A DNA stretch of 43,959 bases from Dysgonamonadaceae bacterium (GTDB lineage: Bacteria > Bacteroidota > Bacteroidia > Bacteroidales > Azobacteroidaceae), in contig JAITQA010000046.1 in assembly GCA_031289145.1 (NCBI GenBank), positions 1-43,959 of the forward strand. Reading direction: 5' to 3'. Numbering within the stretch: the first letter of the stretch is position 1; every line of letters starts with the position of its first letter. Positions 41,930 to 43,959 of the stretch are shown in pieces. The notes beneath the pieces are model-generated. The model ran no database searches, was not told the DNA's origin, and saw only the letters and a program-made list of their open reading frames with translations. A program made the translations under genes and the position numbers.

Positions 41930-43959
41930 ATGAAACGGATATTGGGATTGGATTTGGGGACTAATAGTATTGGATGGGCAGTCGTAAACGAAGCGGAAAA
42001 CAGCGAAGAAAAATCGTCTATAATAAAATTAGGCGTAAGAGTTAATCCATTGACTGTTGATGAACAGCAGAATTTCGAGAAAGGCAAAAGCATTACTACC
42101 AACGCCGACAGAACGCTTAAACGCAGTATGCGCCGCAATTTGCAGCGATACAAGTTTCGTCGTGAAAATCTGATAGAGATTTTGAAAGAATACAGTTTTA
42201 TTACTGATGAAACAATTCTTTCGGAAAACGGGAATCGCACCACTTTTGAAACCTATCGTTTGCGGGCAAAAGCGGCAACGGAAGAAATTTCACTCGAACA
42301 ATTCGCTCGCGTACTATTGCAAATAAACAAGAAACGCGGCTATAAAAGCAGTCGTAAAGCGAAAGGAACAGAGGACGGTACATTGATTGACGGAATGGAC
42401 GTTGCCAAAAAACTTTACAATGAAAACCTCACGCCCGGACAATTTTGTTTGCAACTTTTGCAAGCGGGGAAAAAATATTTGCCCGATTTCTATCGTTCCG
42501 ATTTGCAAACAGAGTTTGATAAAATTTGGGTAAAACAAACAGAATTTTATCCCGAAATTCTTACAGAGAATTTGAAAGAAGAATTAAGAGGAAAAAAAAG
42601 AGAAGCCGTTTGGGCAATCTGTGCAAAATCTTTTATTTGGAAAGAAACGCATACGGAATGGAATAATAACGAAAGCAGAAATGAGCAAATTGAGAAAGAG
42701 CATAAATTGGAAGGAATTTACAGCAAGCGAAAAAGAGATGAAGCCAAAATTGAAAATTTGATGTGGCAAAGTCAGGGCTTATCTGAAAAATTATCATTGG
42801 AGCAATTAGTGATTGTTTTTCAAGAAATTAACGGACAAATCAACGGCTCAAGTGGTTATTTGGGTGCAATTTCTGATAGAAGTAAGGAGCTCTATTTCAA
42901 CAAACAAACCGTAGGACAATATCAAATGTCTGTTTTGGCTCAAAATCCGAATGCAAGTTTGCGAAATATGGTTTTCTATCGTCAAGATTATTTGGACGAG
43001 TTTAATACGATTTGGGAAACGCAGGCAAAATTTCATGACCAATTAACCGAAAATCTGAAACAAGAAATTCGTGATGTGGTAATTTTTTACCAACGCCGCC
43101 TGAAAAGTCAAAAGGGGCTGATTAGTTTTTGTGAGTTTGAAAGCCGACAGATTGAAGTGGAAATTGATGGCAAGAAGAAAACCAAAACCGTTGGCAGTAG
43201 GGTAATTCCGCGCAGTTCGCCATTGTTTCAGGAATTTAAGATTTGGCAACGACTGAACGATATTGAAGTTTTTCCTGCAAGCGAAAAGAATAAAAAACGG
43301 AAACCAAATGCAAGACGATTAGAGCAGGACGAAAAAGATTTGTTATTTACGGAATTGTCGGTAAAAGAGAAACTATCAAAAGACAAAGTCCTTTCGTTGT
43401 TGGAATTGCAAGAATTTGATATGAATTTCAACAGCATTGACGGCAATAAGACGCAATATGAATTATTTAAGGCATACAAAAAAATCTTTGAACTGGCTGA
43501 AATTGAAATCGGCGATGATTTTACAATAGAAACAATAAAAGAAAATCTCGAAAAATTGAAAATAAACTCTGATATTCTGTATTTTGACAGTCAAAAAGAA
43601 TTAGACGAACAACCGATGTATAAACTTTATCATTTGCTCTATTCTTTTGAAGGCGACAAATCAAATTCAGGTATTGAAAATTTGCTCAATAAACTCAAAG
43701 AACTTTACGGGTTTGAGAAAGAATATGCAAGAATATTAGCGGGCGTTGAATTTCAAAACGATTATGGAAATTTAAGTGCCAAAGCGATTAGAAAAATTTT
43801 GCCATTAATGAAAATGGAACAAGATTATACAACCGCTTGCGCCAATATTTATGAACGACATTCCAAAAGTTCATTGACTACAGAAGAATTAGAAAACAAA
43901 GTTTATAAAAATCGCCTTGATATTCTACCTAAAAATTCTTTACGCAATCCTGTTGTAGA
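41930..43959 (+). CDS. cas9: Cas9 endonuclease, type II-C-like, 5' part (runs off the window)
   Basis: This is the first 676 codons of cas9; the frame is open to the window end. RuvC-I is ILGLDLGTNSIGWAVV with catalytic Asp8. The arginine-rich bridge helix is at about 60-85 (ADRTLKRSMRRNLQRYKFRRE), followed by INKKRGYKSSRK. The recognition lobe includes FYRQDYLDEFNTIW and FYQRRLKSQKGLISFCEFE, which is typical of large Bacteroidetes Cas9 proteins. The visible end, NRLDILPKNSLRNPVV, is just before RuvC-II, so HNH, RuvC-III and the PAM-interacting domain lie beyond the window. It cuts DNA matching crRNA spacers, guided with the tracrRNA encoded upstream. ATG at 41930 is the start because the RuvC-I motif follows immediately. 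Subtype II-C is inferred from sequence style; the neighbouring cas1/cas2 genes are not visible. Confidence 0.95.
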   Translation, partial: MKRILGLDLGTNSIGWAVVNEAENSEEKSSIIKLGVRVNPLTVDEQQNFEKGKSITTNADRTLKRSMRRNLQRYKFRRENLIEILKEYSFITDETILSENGNRTTFETYRLRAKAATEEISLEQFARVLLQINKKRGYKSSRKAKGTEDGTLIDGMDVAKKLYNENLTPGQFCLQLLQAGKKYLPDFYRSDLQTEFDKIWVKQTEFYPEILTENLKEELRGKKREAVWAICAKSFIWKETHTEWNNNESRNEQIEKEHKLEGIYSKRKRDEAKIENLMWQSQGLSEKLSLEQLVIVFQEINGQINGSSGYLGAISDRSKELYFNKQTVGQYQMSVLAQNPNASLRNMVFYRQDYLDEFNTIWETQAKFHDQLTENLKQEIRDVVIFYQRRLKSQKGLISFCEFESRQIEVEIDGKKKTKTVGSRVIPRSSPLFQEFKIWQRLNDIEVFPASEKNKKRKPNARRLEQDEKDLLFTELSVKEKLSKDKVLSLLELQEFDMNFNSIDGNKTQYELFKAYKKIFELAEIEIGDDFTIETIKENLEKLKINSDILYFDSQKELDEQPMYKLYHLLYSFEGDKSNSGIENLLNKLKELYGFEKEYARILAGVEFQNDYGNLSAKAIRKILPLMKMEQDYTTACANIYERHSKSSLTTEELENKVYKNRLDILPKNSLRNPVV

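Noticed and set aside
41707-42243. 178-residue open frame on the minus strand over the cas9 start
   Set aside because: It crosses the tracrRNA and its terminator and is antisense to RuvC-I and the bridge helix of Cas9; low-complexity, no motif.

Overview
The window looks like a chromosome segment of a Bacteroidetes bacterium, most likely Bacteroidales. The evidence is a SusC/SusD pair, ECF sigma/FecR regulation, promoters of the TTTG / TAnnTTTG type, few Shine-Dalgarno sites, and a type II-C-like Cas9 with its tracrRNA. I cannot name the genus. No rRNA, tRNA, integrase, transposase or CRISPR array was seen.

Region 1 (about 250-18,760, all minus strand) is one long, tightly packed gene run that reads as an envelope signalling locus. 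In transcription order it encodes: a membrane-anchored protein resembling a degenerate PP2C phosphatase; an Hsp70/actin-fold ATPase-like protein; a single-pass coiled-coil protein; a 1780-residue fusion of a SEDS (RodA/FtsW-like) polymerase and a class B penicillin-binding protein; an FHA protein with a C-terminal zinc ribbon; an acidic repeat protein; an FHA protein with an N-terminal zinc ribbon; a PP2C phosphatase; a transmembrane Ser/Thr kinase; a TPR/FGE-like protein; a caspase-like protease; and a second TPR/FGE-like protein. The kinase, phosphatase, FHA and RodA-PBP parts match the content of the actinobacterial pknB-pstP-fha-rodA-pbpA locus, but here the synthase pair is a single polypeptide and extra caspase, FGE-like and Hsp70-like parts are attached. 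This is the best candidate for an undescribed system. The caspase gene carries a REP-like repeat read in frame in its N-terminus, and both FGE-like genes are followed by copies of a small element with terminal inverted repeats.

Region 2 (about 19,000-40,560, plus strand) is a pectin (rhamnogalacturonan-like) utilisation locus: ECF sigma factor, FecR anti-sigma, STN-domain SusC, SusD, a small FN3-like lipoprotein, GH28, an FGE-like/PL11-like fusion, a parallel beta-helix protein, a 1834-residue protein joining GH105, GH28, GH2 and a beta-propeller, an SGNH esterase and another GH28. Binding and import by SusCD, backbone cleavage by the lyase and GH28 enzymes, deacetylation, and removal of unsaturated ends by GH105 form a coherent pathway, presumably induced through SusC, FecR and sigma signalling.

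The whole locus lies between two direct copies of a roughly 99-bp sequence. One copy is the 3' end of an intact porin gene (40,617-41,699). The other is an orphan porin C-terminus at 18,839-18,940. This suggests the locus was inserted next to, or rearranged around, the porin gene.

Region 3 (40,617-43,959) holds the porin gene (minus strand), a tracrRNA (minus strand) with its own promoter and terminator, and the first 676 codons of cas9 (plus strand, cut off by the window end). The tracrRNA and cas9 promoters are divergent and interleaved.
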